Shown piece after piece: positions 4,944 through 9,927 of a stretch of 9,988 nt of DNA (position 1 is the first letter of the stretch; each line of letters begins with the position of its first letter). This DNA is from an uncultured Lachnospiraceae bacterium (GTDB lineage Bacteria; Bacillota; Clostridia; Lachnospirales; Lachnospiraceae): contig CAJTPM010000072.1 in assembly GCA_910578085.1 (NCBI GenBank), forward strand, positions 1 to 9,988, given 5' to 3'. Below the pieces are notes generated by a model that searched no databases, was not told the DNA's origin, and was given only the letters and a program-made list of their open reading frames with translations. The translations under genes and the position numbers were made by a program.

Positions 4944-7346
4944 TTATTTCGCCATTTTCAGCCTCATATTTGCCGTCAGCTTTGTCGCCTCTTTATATGG
5001 TCTGAACAGCATATAAATCATACCGCCGAGGATTACGATAGCTGCAAGCAGGCCGATGATATTCAGGTTTCCTGTAAATGCCGAACCAATCTGGTAGACC
5101 ATCAGCGCCACCGCATAAGCCAGCCCGCACTGATAGCCGATGGCAAACCAGGTCCATTTCGCATTGTTCATCTCCCGCTTGATGGCGCCGATTGCCGCAA
5201 AGCAGGGAGCACATAAAAGATTAAACACAAGGAAGGAATATCCCGCAACCATACTAAAGTTTGCTCCGATTTCAGGCCATCCGCCGGGATAAAGGATTCC
5301 CATCGTGCCGACGATATTTTCCTTCGCCACAAGTCCCGTGATGGAAGCCACTGCCGCCTGCCAGTTTCCCCAGCCGAGCGGTATGAATATCCATGCGATC
5401 GCACCGCCGATCGCCGCAAGGAGCGACTGATCCATTTCCTCCTCACCAAGCATCCGGAAACCTTCCACAGTAAATCCAAAATAAGTCGTAAACCAGATCA
5501 CGATCGTGGAGAGCAGGATAATCGTACCCGCCTTTTTAATGAAAGACCATCCGCGTTCCCACATGGAACGGAGCACATTGCCCACCGTGGGCATATGGTA
5601 AGCCGGAAGCTCCATAACGAAAGGAGCCGGATCGCCGGAAAACATTTTCGTTTTCTTTAACATAATGCCGGAAATAATAATTGCCGCCATGCCAACAAAA
5701 TATGCGCTGGTCGCCACCCATGCGGAGCCGCCAAAGATTGCTCCCGCCACCATGGAAATAAACGGCACCTTTGCGCCACAGGGGATAAAAGTTGTTGTCA
5801 TGATCGTCATTCTGCGGTCACGCTCATTCTCAATCGTCCTTGATGCCATAATGCCCGGAATACCACAGCCGGTACCAATGAGCATTGGGATAAAGGACTT
5901 GCCGGATAGCCCGAACTTACGGAAGATACGATCCAGCACAAATGCGATACGCGCCATATAGCCGCACGCCTCAAGGAATGCAAGGAGCAGGAACAGAACA
6001 AGCATCTGCGGCACAAAGCCAAGCACTGCGCCCACACCGGCCACAATACCATCATTGATCAGCCCCGCAAGCCAATCAGCCGCGCCTACAGCCTCCAGCG
6101 CATTTCCTACAAGCACCGGAATACCGGAAACCCATACGCCGTAGGCTGCCGGACCGGGTTCTTCGCCATACTGCTCCATCACTGCAAGCGCAGCCTCATA
6201 ATCGGTAAGGGATGCCGTTTCCACCGTTACCTCCAGTGTTTCATCATCCGCCACCTCATAAGGGAAATCACCTGCAGGCGCCGCGCCGTTTTCTTCCACA
6301 TAGGCGTCATAACCGTCCACGATCAACGCCGCATCCCCGTATTCCCCTGCCGCCTCTTCATAAGCGGAGGAACCAATGCCAAGCAGATGCCACCCATCGC
6401 CAAACAGCCCATCATTTGCCCAGTCCGTAGCGGAGGCTCCCACCGTCACCATGGATATATAATACACAAGGAACATGATCGCCGCAAAAATGGGGAGCCC
6501 CAGAAAACGGTTGGTGACAATCCTGTCAATCTTATCGGAATTTGTCATCTTTCCCGCAGATTTTTTCTTTAAGCATCCTTTGATGATGCTCCCGATATAG
6601 AAATACCGCTCGTTGGTGATGATGGATTCCGCATCATCGTCCATCTCCTCCTCGGCCGCCTTAATGTCCGTCTCGATATGTGAAAGAACAGACTCGTTTA
6701 ACTTCAGCTGCTCTAAAACCTTATCGTCCCGCTCAAACAACTTGATGGCATACCAGCGCTGCTGTTCCTCCGGCAGTCCGTGTACCGCAGCTTCCTCGAT
6801 ATGGGCAAGGGCGTGCTCGACCGTTCCTGTAAAAGTGTGCATGGGAACGGTCTTTCCGTTCTGTGCCGCATCGATTGCAGCCTCCGCAGCTTCCATGATA
6901 CCGTTTCCTTTTAAGGCGGAAATTTCGACTACCTTGCACCCTAACGCCCTCGATAATTCCCCGGCATTAATTTTGTCACCGTTTTTCTCCACCACATCCA
7001 TCATGTTAATGGCAACCACCACAGGAATGCCAAGCTCGGTAAGCTGCGTAGTCAGGTACAGGTTTCTCTCCAGATTTGTGCCGTCGATAATATTTAAGAT
7101 AGCATCCGGGCGCTCGCTGATGAGATAGTTTCTCGCCACTACTTCCTCCAGCGTATAAGGGGAAAGGGAATAAATACCCGGAAGGTCGGTGATGGTCACA
7201 CCGTCATGCCTCTTTAACTTTCCTTCCTTCTTTTCCACCGTAACGCCCGGCCAGTTCCCGACAAACTGGTTGGAACCCGTCAAAGCATTAAATAATGTCG
7301 TTTTCCCGCAGTTCGGGTTGCCCGCAAGGGCAATTCGCATATTCAT
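4944..7346 (-). CDS. feoB: Ferrous iron transport protein B
   Basis: The product is 800 residues. The N-terminal GTPase domain carries G1 GNPNCGKTT (9-17), Thr36 in the switch region, G3 DLPG (54-57), G4 NMMD (114-117) and G5 SALKG (143-147). A helical spacer follows (about 175-270). The membrane core begins near residue 282 and includes GTGCGIPGIM (491-500) and IPCGAKVPF (521-529), the two conserved Cys-containing Gate motifs; it ends with helices near 708-720, 732-752 and 762-781. Residues about 325-405, between the first and second core helices, form an acidic Gly/Ala/Tyr-rich insertion not found in the short FeoB proteins. The protein imports Fe(II) across the cytoplasmic membrane. The start has GGAGAGG close upstream; Met3 is possible. 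A regulatory box and a hairpin precede the gene. Confidence 0.97.
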   Translation of the reverse strand: MNMRIALAGNPNCGKTTLFNALTGSNQFVGNWPGVTVEKKEGKLKRHDGVTITDLPGIYSLSPYTLEEVVARNYLISERPDAILNIIDGTNLERNLYLTTQLTELGIPVVVAINMMDVVEKNGDKINAGELSRALGCKVVEISALKGNGIMEAAEAAIDAAQNGKTVPMHTFTGTVEHALAHIEEAAVHGLPEEQQRWYAIKLFERDDKVLEQLKLNESVLSHIETDIKAAEEEMDDDAESIITNERYFYIGSIIKGCLKKKSAGKMTNSDKIDRIVTNRFLGLPIFAAIMFLVYYISMVTVGASATDWANDGLFGDGWHLLGIGSSAYEEAAGEYGDAALIVDGYDAYVEENGAAPAGDFPYEVADDETLEVTVETASLTDYEAALAVMEQYGEEPGPAAYGVWVSGIPVLVGNALEAVGAADWLAGLINDGIVAGVGAVLGFVPQMLVLFLLLAFLEACGYMARIAFVLDRIFRKFGLSGKSFIPMLIGTGCGIPGIMASRTIENERDRRMTIMTTTFIPCGAKVPFISMVAGAIFGGSAWVATSAYFVGMAAIIISGIMLKKTKMFSGDPAPFVMELPAYHMPTVGNVLRSMWERGWSFIKKAGTIILLSTIVIWFTTYFGFTVEGFRMLGEEEMDQSLLAAIGGAIAWIFIPLGWGNWQAAVASITGLVAKENIVGTMGILYPGGWPEIGANFSMVAGYSFLVFNLLCAPCFAAIGAIKREMNNAKWTWFAIGYQCGLAYAVALMVYQIGSAFTGNLNIIGLLAAIVILGGMIYMLFRPYKEATKLTANMRLKMAK

Positions 7347-7365
7347 AATTTTTCCTCTCCTTCTT

Positions 7366-7381
7366 ATTAGTTATCTCTAAC
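7366..7381. promoter_or_regulatory. Putative metalloregulator box immediately upstream of feoB
   Basis: ATTAG-TTATCT-CTAAC. On the minus strand this is GGTTAG-AGATA-ACTAAT, identical in both half-sites and spacing to the box before the first feoA (8027-8042). It ends 19 bases before the feoB ATG and directly abuts the ribosome binding region. There is no good promoter beside it, so it could act as a roadblock site, as an operator of a weak internal promoter, or as an RNA hairpin that affects translation. Confidence 0.5.
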
Positions 7382-7390
7382 CATTGGTTT

Positions 7391-7413
7391 GAAAATAAAG
7401 GGGGATACCCCCC
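7391..7413 (-). terminator. Attenuator-like G5/C5 hairpin between the second feoA and feoB
   Basis: On the minus strand a run of G (7413-7408), a TAT loop, and five C residues (7404-7400) form a very tight hairpin followed by TTTATTTTC. It has the form of a small intrinsic terminator inside the operon, 20-44 bases after the feoA stop and before the feoB box. The three-base loop and interrupted U-tract suggest partial termination, which would set the FeoA:FeoB ratio. Confidence 0.5.
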
Positions 7414-7433
7414 TGCGCAGTCATTCTTTCGCC

Positions 7434-7661
7434 TTATACACTTTCGACTTCAATCATTTCCGCATCTGCTTTCCTGATGGAAAGTTCATAGCCGCGGACA
7501 GTCACCTCAATCGGATCGCCAAGGGGCGCCACCTTGCGGATCTGCACATCCACGCCTTTTGTCAGGCCCATGTCCATGATCCGGCGTTTGACCGCGCCCT
7601 CGCCATGAAGCTTTACGACCCGGACGGTATCGCCGACCTTTGATTCTCTCAGTGTCTTCAT
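7434..7661 (-). CDS. feoA: FeoA-domain protein (second of two)
   Basis: The product is 75 residues, starting MKTLRESKVGDTVRVVKL. It is a single FeoA/SH3-like domain: KLHGEGAVKRRIMDMGLTKG is the family core and the C-terminal strands contain VTVRGYELSIRKADAEMI. FeoA is a small cytoplasmic protein that binds and supports FeoB. An in-frame ATG six codons upstream (7679) would put the AGGAGG ribosome binding site inside the coding sequence. The site lies nine bases before the ATG at 7661, so 7661 is taken as the start. It lies 87 bases before feoB and 128 bases after the first feoA. It is only distantly similar to the first FeoA, so the two are not a recent duplication. Confidence 0.92.
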   Translation of the reverse strand: MKTLRESKVGDTVRVVKLHGEGAVKRRIMDMGLTKGVDVQIRKVAPLGDPIEVTVRGYELSIRKADAEMIEVESV

Positions 7662-7699
7662 TCCATTTTTCCTCCTCATTTCATAATAGCTTTTTGATT

Positions 7700-7723
7700 A
7701 TGGAATCCCGTCTTGGATTCCAT
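7700..7723 (-). other. Perfect 9-bp hairpin without a U-tract between the two feoA genes
   Basis: ATGGAATCC (7700-7708) and GGATTCCAT (7715-7723) pair perfectly around a six-base loop. There is no T-run after it on either strand, so it does not look like a terminator. In the 128-base gap between the feoA genes it may be an mRNA stabilising or processing hairpin. Confidence 0.45.
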
Positions 7724-7789
7724 GATATTAGAAACACTTAATAAACCCTTGCAGTATTCTTTATTGCAAAAGTTTTCTTAATGTTCTGC

Positions 7790-8002
7790 TCAGACCATAA
7801 TCTTCTGCGCCATTTCTTTGCTGACTGCGATACGGGAATCCTTCACATTCACGATGACATTGCCCCCAATGGCATTGATTACCGTGACTGCCCCTCCCAC
7901 GACAAAACCGAGGTTTTCCAAATGTGTCTTAACCTCCTGCTTTCCCCCGACTTTCCTGATAATGTTTTCCTCTCCGACTTCTGCTAATGTAAGCGGCATC
8001 AT
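7790..8002 (-). CDS. feoA: FeoA-domain protein (first gene of the feo operon)
   Basis: The product is 70 residues, starting MMPLTLAEVGEENIIRKVGG. The fold is FeoA/SH3-like: HLENLGFVVGGAVTVINAIGGNVIVNVKDSRIAVSKEMAQKI matches the family pattern (NLGF.xG..V.V, then a strand with G-N-V-IV-V-K-SR-A). It probably binds FeoB; two FeoA proteins in one operon are common in Firmicutes and may form a heteromeric partner. The start can be either of two consecutive ATG codons (8002 or 7999); AAGGTG lies five or eight bases upstream, slightly favouring the second. A near-consensus promoter, a terminator-like leader hairpin and several regulatory boxes lie upstream. Confidence 0.92.
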   Translation of the reverse strand: MMPLTLAEVGEENIIRKVGGKQEVKTHLENLGFVVGGAVTVINAIGGNVIVNVKDSRIAVSKEMAQKIMV

Positions 8003-8026
8003 GCATTCACCTTCTTTTGAATATGT

Positions 8027-8042
8027 ATTAGTTTTTACTAAC
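8027..8042. promoter_or_regulatory. Putative metalloregulator box before the first feoA
   Basis: ATTAG-TTTTTA-CTAAC; on the minus strand GGTTAG-TAAAA-ACTAAT. It lies between the leader hairpin and the feoA ribosome binding site, 24 bases before the ATG. Half-sites and spacing equal those of the box upstream of feoB. Because it is downstream of the main start site, it may work as a roadblock or at RNA level. Confidence 0.5.
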
Positions 8043-8049
8043 CTGATGC

Positions 8050-8084
8050 AAAAAACAACGGATGCCAGACTCTGTCAGACATCC
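8050..8084 (-). terminator. Terminator-like hairpin in the feo leader (possible attenuator)
   Basis: On the minus strand GGATGTCTGAC (8084 to 8074) pairs with GTCTGGCATCC (8070 to 8060) around an AGA loop, with one T-T mismatch and one G-U pair. GTTGTTTTTT follows (8059 to 8050). It sits downstream of the feo promoter and 48 bases before feoA, so a transcript from the promoter must pass it. It could be an attenuator, or it could be the old terminator of the flavodoxin gene whose remnant lies upstream. Confidence 0.6.
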
Positions 8085-8099
8085 TTATGTTTCATGAGA

Positions 8100-8115
8100 G
8101 TTAGCACTCGCTAAC
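8100..8115. promoter_or_regulatory. Putative metalloregulator box overlapping the feo transcription start
   Basis: GTTAGC-ACTC-GCTAAC is a perfect 6-bp inverted repeat of the GTTAG-N6-CTAAC type. It begins eight bases downstream of the -10 element (8129-8124), so it covers the expected start site. This is the classical position for a repressor. It is the most symmetric of the five boxes. Confidence 0.65.
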
Positions 8116-8123
8116 CATATATT

Positions 8124-8152
8124 ATAATATGACTTCCCTTAATCCTTGTCAA
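8124..8152 (-). promoter_or_regulatory. Feo operon promoter
   Basis: TTGACA (8152 to 8147) is a perfect -35. After exactly 17 bases comes TATTAT (8129 to 8124), a five-of-six -10. The start would fall near 8117, giving a leader of about 115 bases. A strong core promoter with an operator on its start site fits an iron-repressed, high-output transport operon. Confidence 0.75.
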
Positions 8153-8175
8153 CATTATTTTTATAACTTACTCAA

Positions 8176-8191
8176 GTTTCATCATACTAAC
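8176..8191. promoter_or_regulatory. Degenerate metalloregulator box (half-site) upstream of the feo promoter
   Basis: GTTTC-ATCATA-CTAAC keeps one perfect half-site (GGTTAG on the minus strand) and three of five bases in the other. It is exactly 22 bp, about two helical turns, from the complete box at 8198-8213, so both would face the same side of the helix. Confidence 0.35.
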
Positions 8192-8197
8192 CAATAT

Positions 8198-8213
8198 GTT
8201 AGGGAATACTAAC
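8198..8213. promoter_or_regulatory. Putative metalloregulator box upstream of the feo promoter
   Basis: GTTAG-GGAATA-CTAAC, on the minus strand AGGTTAG-TATTCC-CTAAC. It has perfect 5-bp arms six bases apart, as at 8100-8115. It lies about 46 bp upstream of the -35, where a second repressor dimer or an activator could bind. Confidence 0.5.
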
Positions 8214-8243
8214 CTACCATTTTATGCAATATATCCATAATCC

Positions 8244-8420
8244 CTACGCCAGCGCCGCGCCCAAAGCCTTGCAATCAGACAGGGCATTCCCATCCGGCGC
8301 TTCTCTGCAGATGGCGCTGTCGCAGACAAATACAGCGCCGTCAGACCGGCACATATCCTCCCAGCTTCGCATCCATTCCCCGTCGCCCCATCCGTAAGAT
8401 CCAAACAACGCAATTTTTGT
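8244..8420 (-). pseudogene. Flavodoxin C-terminal fragment
   Basis: The minus-strand frame ending at the TAG at 8246-8244 reads GTKIALFGSYGWGDGEWM, then RSWEDMCRSDGAVF and ICREAPDGNALSDCKALGAALA. This is the C-terminal third of a short-chain flavodoxin, including the FGSYGWGDGEW flavin loop. Going upstream, the frame hits a stop at 8438 and no N-terminal part exists in the window. Flavodoxins replace ferredoxin when iron is short, so a position beside the feo operon makes sense for the original gene. The fragment is joined to the N-terminus of a mobile-element gene and is not expected to make a working protein. Confidence 0.8.
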
Positions 8421-8505
8421 GCCGCAATACTGCGTCTACCGCTTCCGGCTCTCCAGCAACGGCTTTTTGGATTACTTCAAAAGGTATCAGTTTTTTGTTC
8501 CTCAT
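8341..8505 (-). pseudogene. Chimeric ORF: N-terminus of conjugative-element helix-turn-helix regulator fused into flavodoxin DNA
   Basis: Starting at 8505 after a GGGAGG site, the frame reads MRNKKLIPFEVIQKAVAGEP then EAVDAVLRH. This is the characteristic start of the small helix-turn-helix proteins of Tn916/Tn1549-like conjugative elements, in which a Tyr-rich segment (HYxGYI) follows. Here, directly after RH, the DNA becomes the flavodoxin gene in another frame, and translation continues for 25 unrelated residues to a stop at 8343. The junction is at about 8418-8423, with GGCACA fitting both sides. The first 29 residues are genuine and the rest is read-through. Confidence 0.7.
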
Positions 8506-8577
8506 GTTCCAATCCCTCCCATTCTTTTCGCAGCTGTTTCAATGCAATATTTCTCCTGTGGTGATGTTGTATCATTT
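8477..8577 (-). pseudogene. C-terminal tail of a probable sigma-like mobile-element regulator
   Basis: A minus-strand frame from the IS boundary to the TGA at 8479-8477 reads RRNIALKQLRKEWEGLEHEE near its end. This basic helical tail fits the end of the sigma-70-like or region-4-like regulators that precede the helix-turn-helix gene in Tn916/Tn1549-type elements. It overlaps the start of that gene by 29 bases, as in those elements. The rest of the gene is cut off by the IS. The family call is tentative because only about 30 residues remain. Confidence 0.4.
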
Positions 8578-8640
8578 TAGTTGACACCTTATACTCAAGG
8601 ATTTGATGTATAATCAAAGAGAATCAAGGAGGCAACTACA

Positions 8641-8982
8641 ATGGCAAAAAAACAACGGAAATACGACATGGAATATAAAATCCAAGCCGTAAAATTAGCA
8701 AAAGAGCTTGGCGGCGCAAAAGCTGCAGCCGAGTTAGGCATCCCTGAAAATACTATGTATGCGTGGACAAAGGCTGCCAGAGAGGGAAGGCTGAATGTCG
8801 GTTCCGGATCACATACTCCGGAAACTGCTATGAATCTTGCAGAAGAACTGGCTCTCCTACGCAGACAGGTCAAGGAGCAGGAAAAGGAAATCCGCCGCCT
8901 GAAAGAGGAAAACGAATTTCTGGAAGAGGCAAGCGCTTTTTTTGCCGCCAGCCGTCGGAAGTCTGCAAAAGGCAGAGAATGA
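8641..8982 (+). CDS. IS3-family transposase OrfA
   Basis: The product is 113 residues. Residues 1-60 form the helix-turn-helix domain (KYDMEYKIQAVKLAKELGG, AAAELGIPENTMYAWTKAAREG). Residues 67-98 form a leucine-zipper-like coiled coil (LAEELALLRRQVKEQEKEIRRLKEE) used for OrfA/OrfAB dimerisation. It ends with FLEEASAFFAASRRKSAKGRE. The start is supported by AAGGAGG nine bases upstream. The TGA overlaps the ATGATG of orfB (8979-8984). A seven-T run at 8937-8943 lies in the right phase for -1 frameshifting. Confidence 0.93.
   Translation: MAKKQRKYDMEYKIQAVKLAKELGGAKAAAELGIPENTMYAWTKAAREGRLNVGSGSHTPETAMNLAEELALLRRQVKEQEKEIRRLKEENEFLEEASAFFAASRRKSAKGRE
8937..8943 (+). other. Slippery heptamer T TTT TTT for -1 frameshifting (OrfAB)
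   Basis: In the orfA frame the codons are GCT TTT TTT GCC, so the heptamer U UUU UUU is in the canonical P-site/A-site phase. A -1 slip gives ...FFCRQPSEVCKRQRMMF and continues directly into orfB without a stop. This would make the OrfAB fusion transposase of the IS3 family. Whether the overlapping ATGATG is also used for separate OrfB is unknown. Confidence 0.65.
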
Positions 8983-9887
8983 TGTTCCTTGCCATAAAAA
9001 CCGAGGACGGCGTCATAAAGGGAAAGATTTCTTTCTACTGCCGGATGCTGAAGGTAACGCGGCAGGGATTTTATAAATATCTGGCAAACAAAGACCGTCC
9101 GTGGAAATACCAGCAGTTAGCTGATGCCATGAGGACAGTCGTGTCTGAGGATGAATGCAACGACACTTACGGACGGATCCGTATGTATCAGGCGCTTCTT
9201 TTAAAACAGCCGGAAGGCGTCCGCATTCCCAGTGAACGAACTGTCTACCGCATCATGGAAGAGATCGGGCTGAGCCATCGCCCGAAACACAGACCAAATG
9301 GGACCACCAAGGCGGATCGTGAGGCGCGTAAATCTGAGGACCTGCTGAAAAGGGATTTCAACTCCAGTGAACCGCTCAAAAAATGTGTCACGGACATAAC
9401 CGAGATCAAAGCAAAAGATGGAAAACTCTATGTATCCGCCATATTTGACTGTTTCGATGCTGCAGTTCTGGGCATGGCAATGGATACAAACATGAAAGCC
9501 GTACTATGCGAGCGTACGCTTATCAATGCGATCCGGTCTTACCCGGCGCTCAGGGGAGCCATCATCCATTCTGACCGTGGATCTCAATACACCAGTGAGA
9601 CCTACCGCAGGGCAGTGGCAAAGTATGGCATTCTCCAGAGCATGAACAGCGCCGGCGGACGCTGCCATGACAATGCCCGTTGCGAGAGCATGTGGGCCCG
9701 GATGAAGGAAGAACTCATCTATGGAAGGCATGACACAGAAAGAATGACAGTAGAGGAACTGAAAACCCTCATCTGGAGATATTTCATCAGTTATTGGAAC
9801 AACAGGAGAATATGCTCTTCCAATGAGGGGCTTCCTCCTATGGTCAAGCGGCAGAGATATTATGAATCTCTGGATACTGCTGCTTAG
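8979..9887 (+). CDS. IS3-family transposase OrfB (integrase core)
   Basis: The product is 302 residues if started at the ATG overlapping the orfA stop. An N-terminal HTH_21-like region (DTYGRIRMYQAL, about 62-73) precedes the rve/DDE core: Asp139 (CVTDITEIK), Asp199 (IIHSDRGSQYTS) and Glu236 (CHDNARCESMW), 36 residues between the last two. The C-terminus has the family pattern FISYWNNRRI. No stop or frameshift is seen, so the element may be active. The likely main product is the OrfAB fusion made through the T7 site. It differs clearly from the IS3 remnant at 4256-4636 (CHDNARCESMW against YDNACMETFHS). Confidence 0.93.
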   Translation: MMFLAIKTEDGVIKGKISFYCRMLKVTRQGFYKYLANKDRPWKYQQLADAMRTVVSEDECNDTYGRIRMYQALLLKQPEGVRIPSERTVYRIMEEIGLSHRPKHRPNGTTKADREARKSEDLLKRDFNSSEPLKKCVTDITEIKAKDGKLYVSAIFDCFDAAVLGMAMDTNMKAVLCERTLINAIRSYPALRGAIIHSDRGSQYTSETYRRAVAKYGILQSMNSAGGRCHDNARCESMWARMKEELIYGRHDTERMTVEELKTLIWRYFISYWNNRRICSSNEGLPPMVKRQRYYESLDTAA

Positions 9888-9927
9888 GCATTGATATCCT
9901 TGCAAAAAAAGTGTCAACCAATATTGA

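Larger units (their letters stand above)
8578..9920 (+). mobile_element. IS3-family insertion sequence, apparently complete
   Basis: The element is about 1.34 kb. Ends were set by the inverted repeat GTTGACAC (8580-8587) and GTGTCAAC (9911-9918), extended to TAGTTGACAC on the left and TGGTTGACAC (as reverse complement) on the right. Inside are orfA and orfB in the overlapping -1 arrangement typical of IS3 elements. No matching direct repeat is visible in the flanks (TTT on the left, ATA on the right). The flanks are also unrelated genes (minus-strand regulator tail on the left, istB on the right), so a deletion or recombination probably followed insertion. A TATAAT at 8609-8614 may be the transposase -10. 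Confidence 0.85.

Noticed and set aside
6212..6430. Pro/His-rich plus-strand frame
   Set aside because: It is the reverse strand of the acidic insertion of FeoB; its composition follows from the Asp/Glu/Gly codons on the other strand.
6613..7128. 171-codon Ser/Ala-rich plus-strand frame
   Set aside because: It is antisense to the FeoB GTPase domain and has no ribosome binding site or domain.
7700..7723. Hairpin between the feoA genes as a terminator
   Set aside because: The 9-bp stem is followed by no U-tract on either strand.
8003..8160. Fur box or NiCo/Fe(II)-type (czcD) riboswitch in the feo leader
   Set aside because: No GATAATGATAATCATTATC-like sequence and no four-way-junction consensus were found; the repeated GTTAG-N6-CTAAC boxes and a single hairpin fit the leader better.
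8222..8413. 63-codon minus-strand frame
   Set aside because: It lies over the flavodoxin relic in a different frame; the flavodoxin frame carries the recognisable motifs.
8561..8577. Left flank of the IS3 element as the missing half of istB (GDV-like codons on the plus strand)
   Set aside because: Only three residues agree by chance, while the minus strand of the same stretch continues into a recognisable conjugative-element regulator pair.
9504..9917. 137-codon minus-strand frame
   Set aside because: It is antisense to OrfB of the insertion sequence and has no domain.
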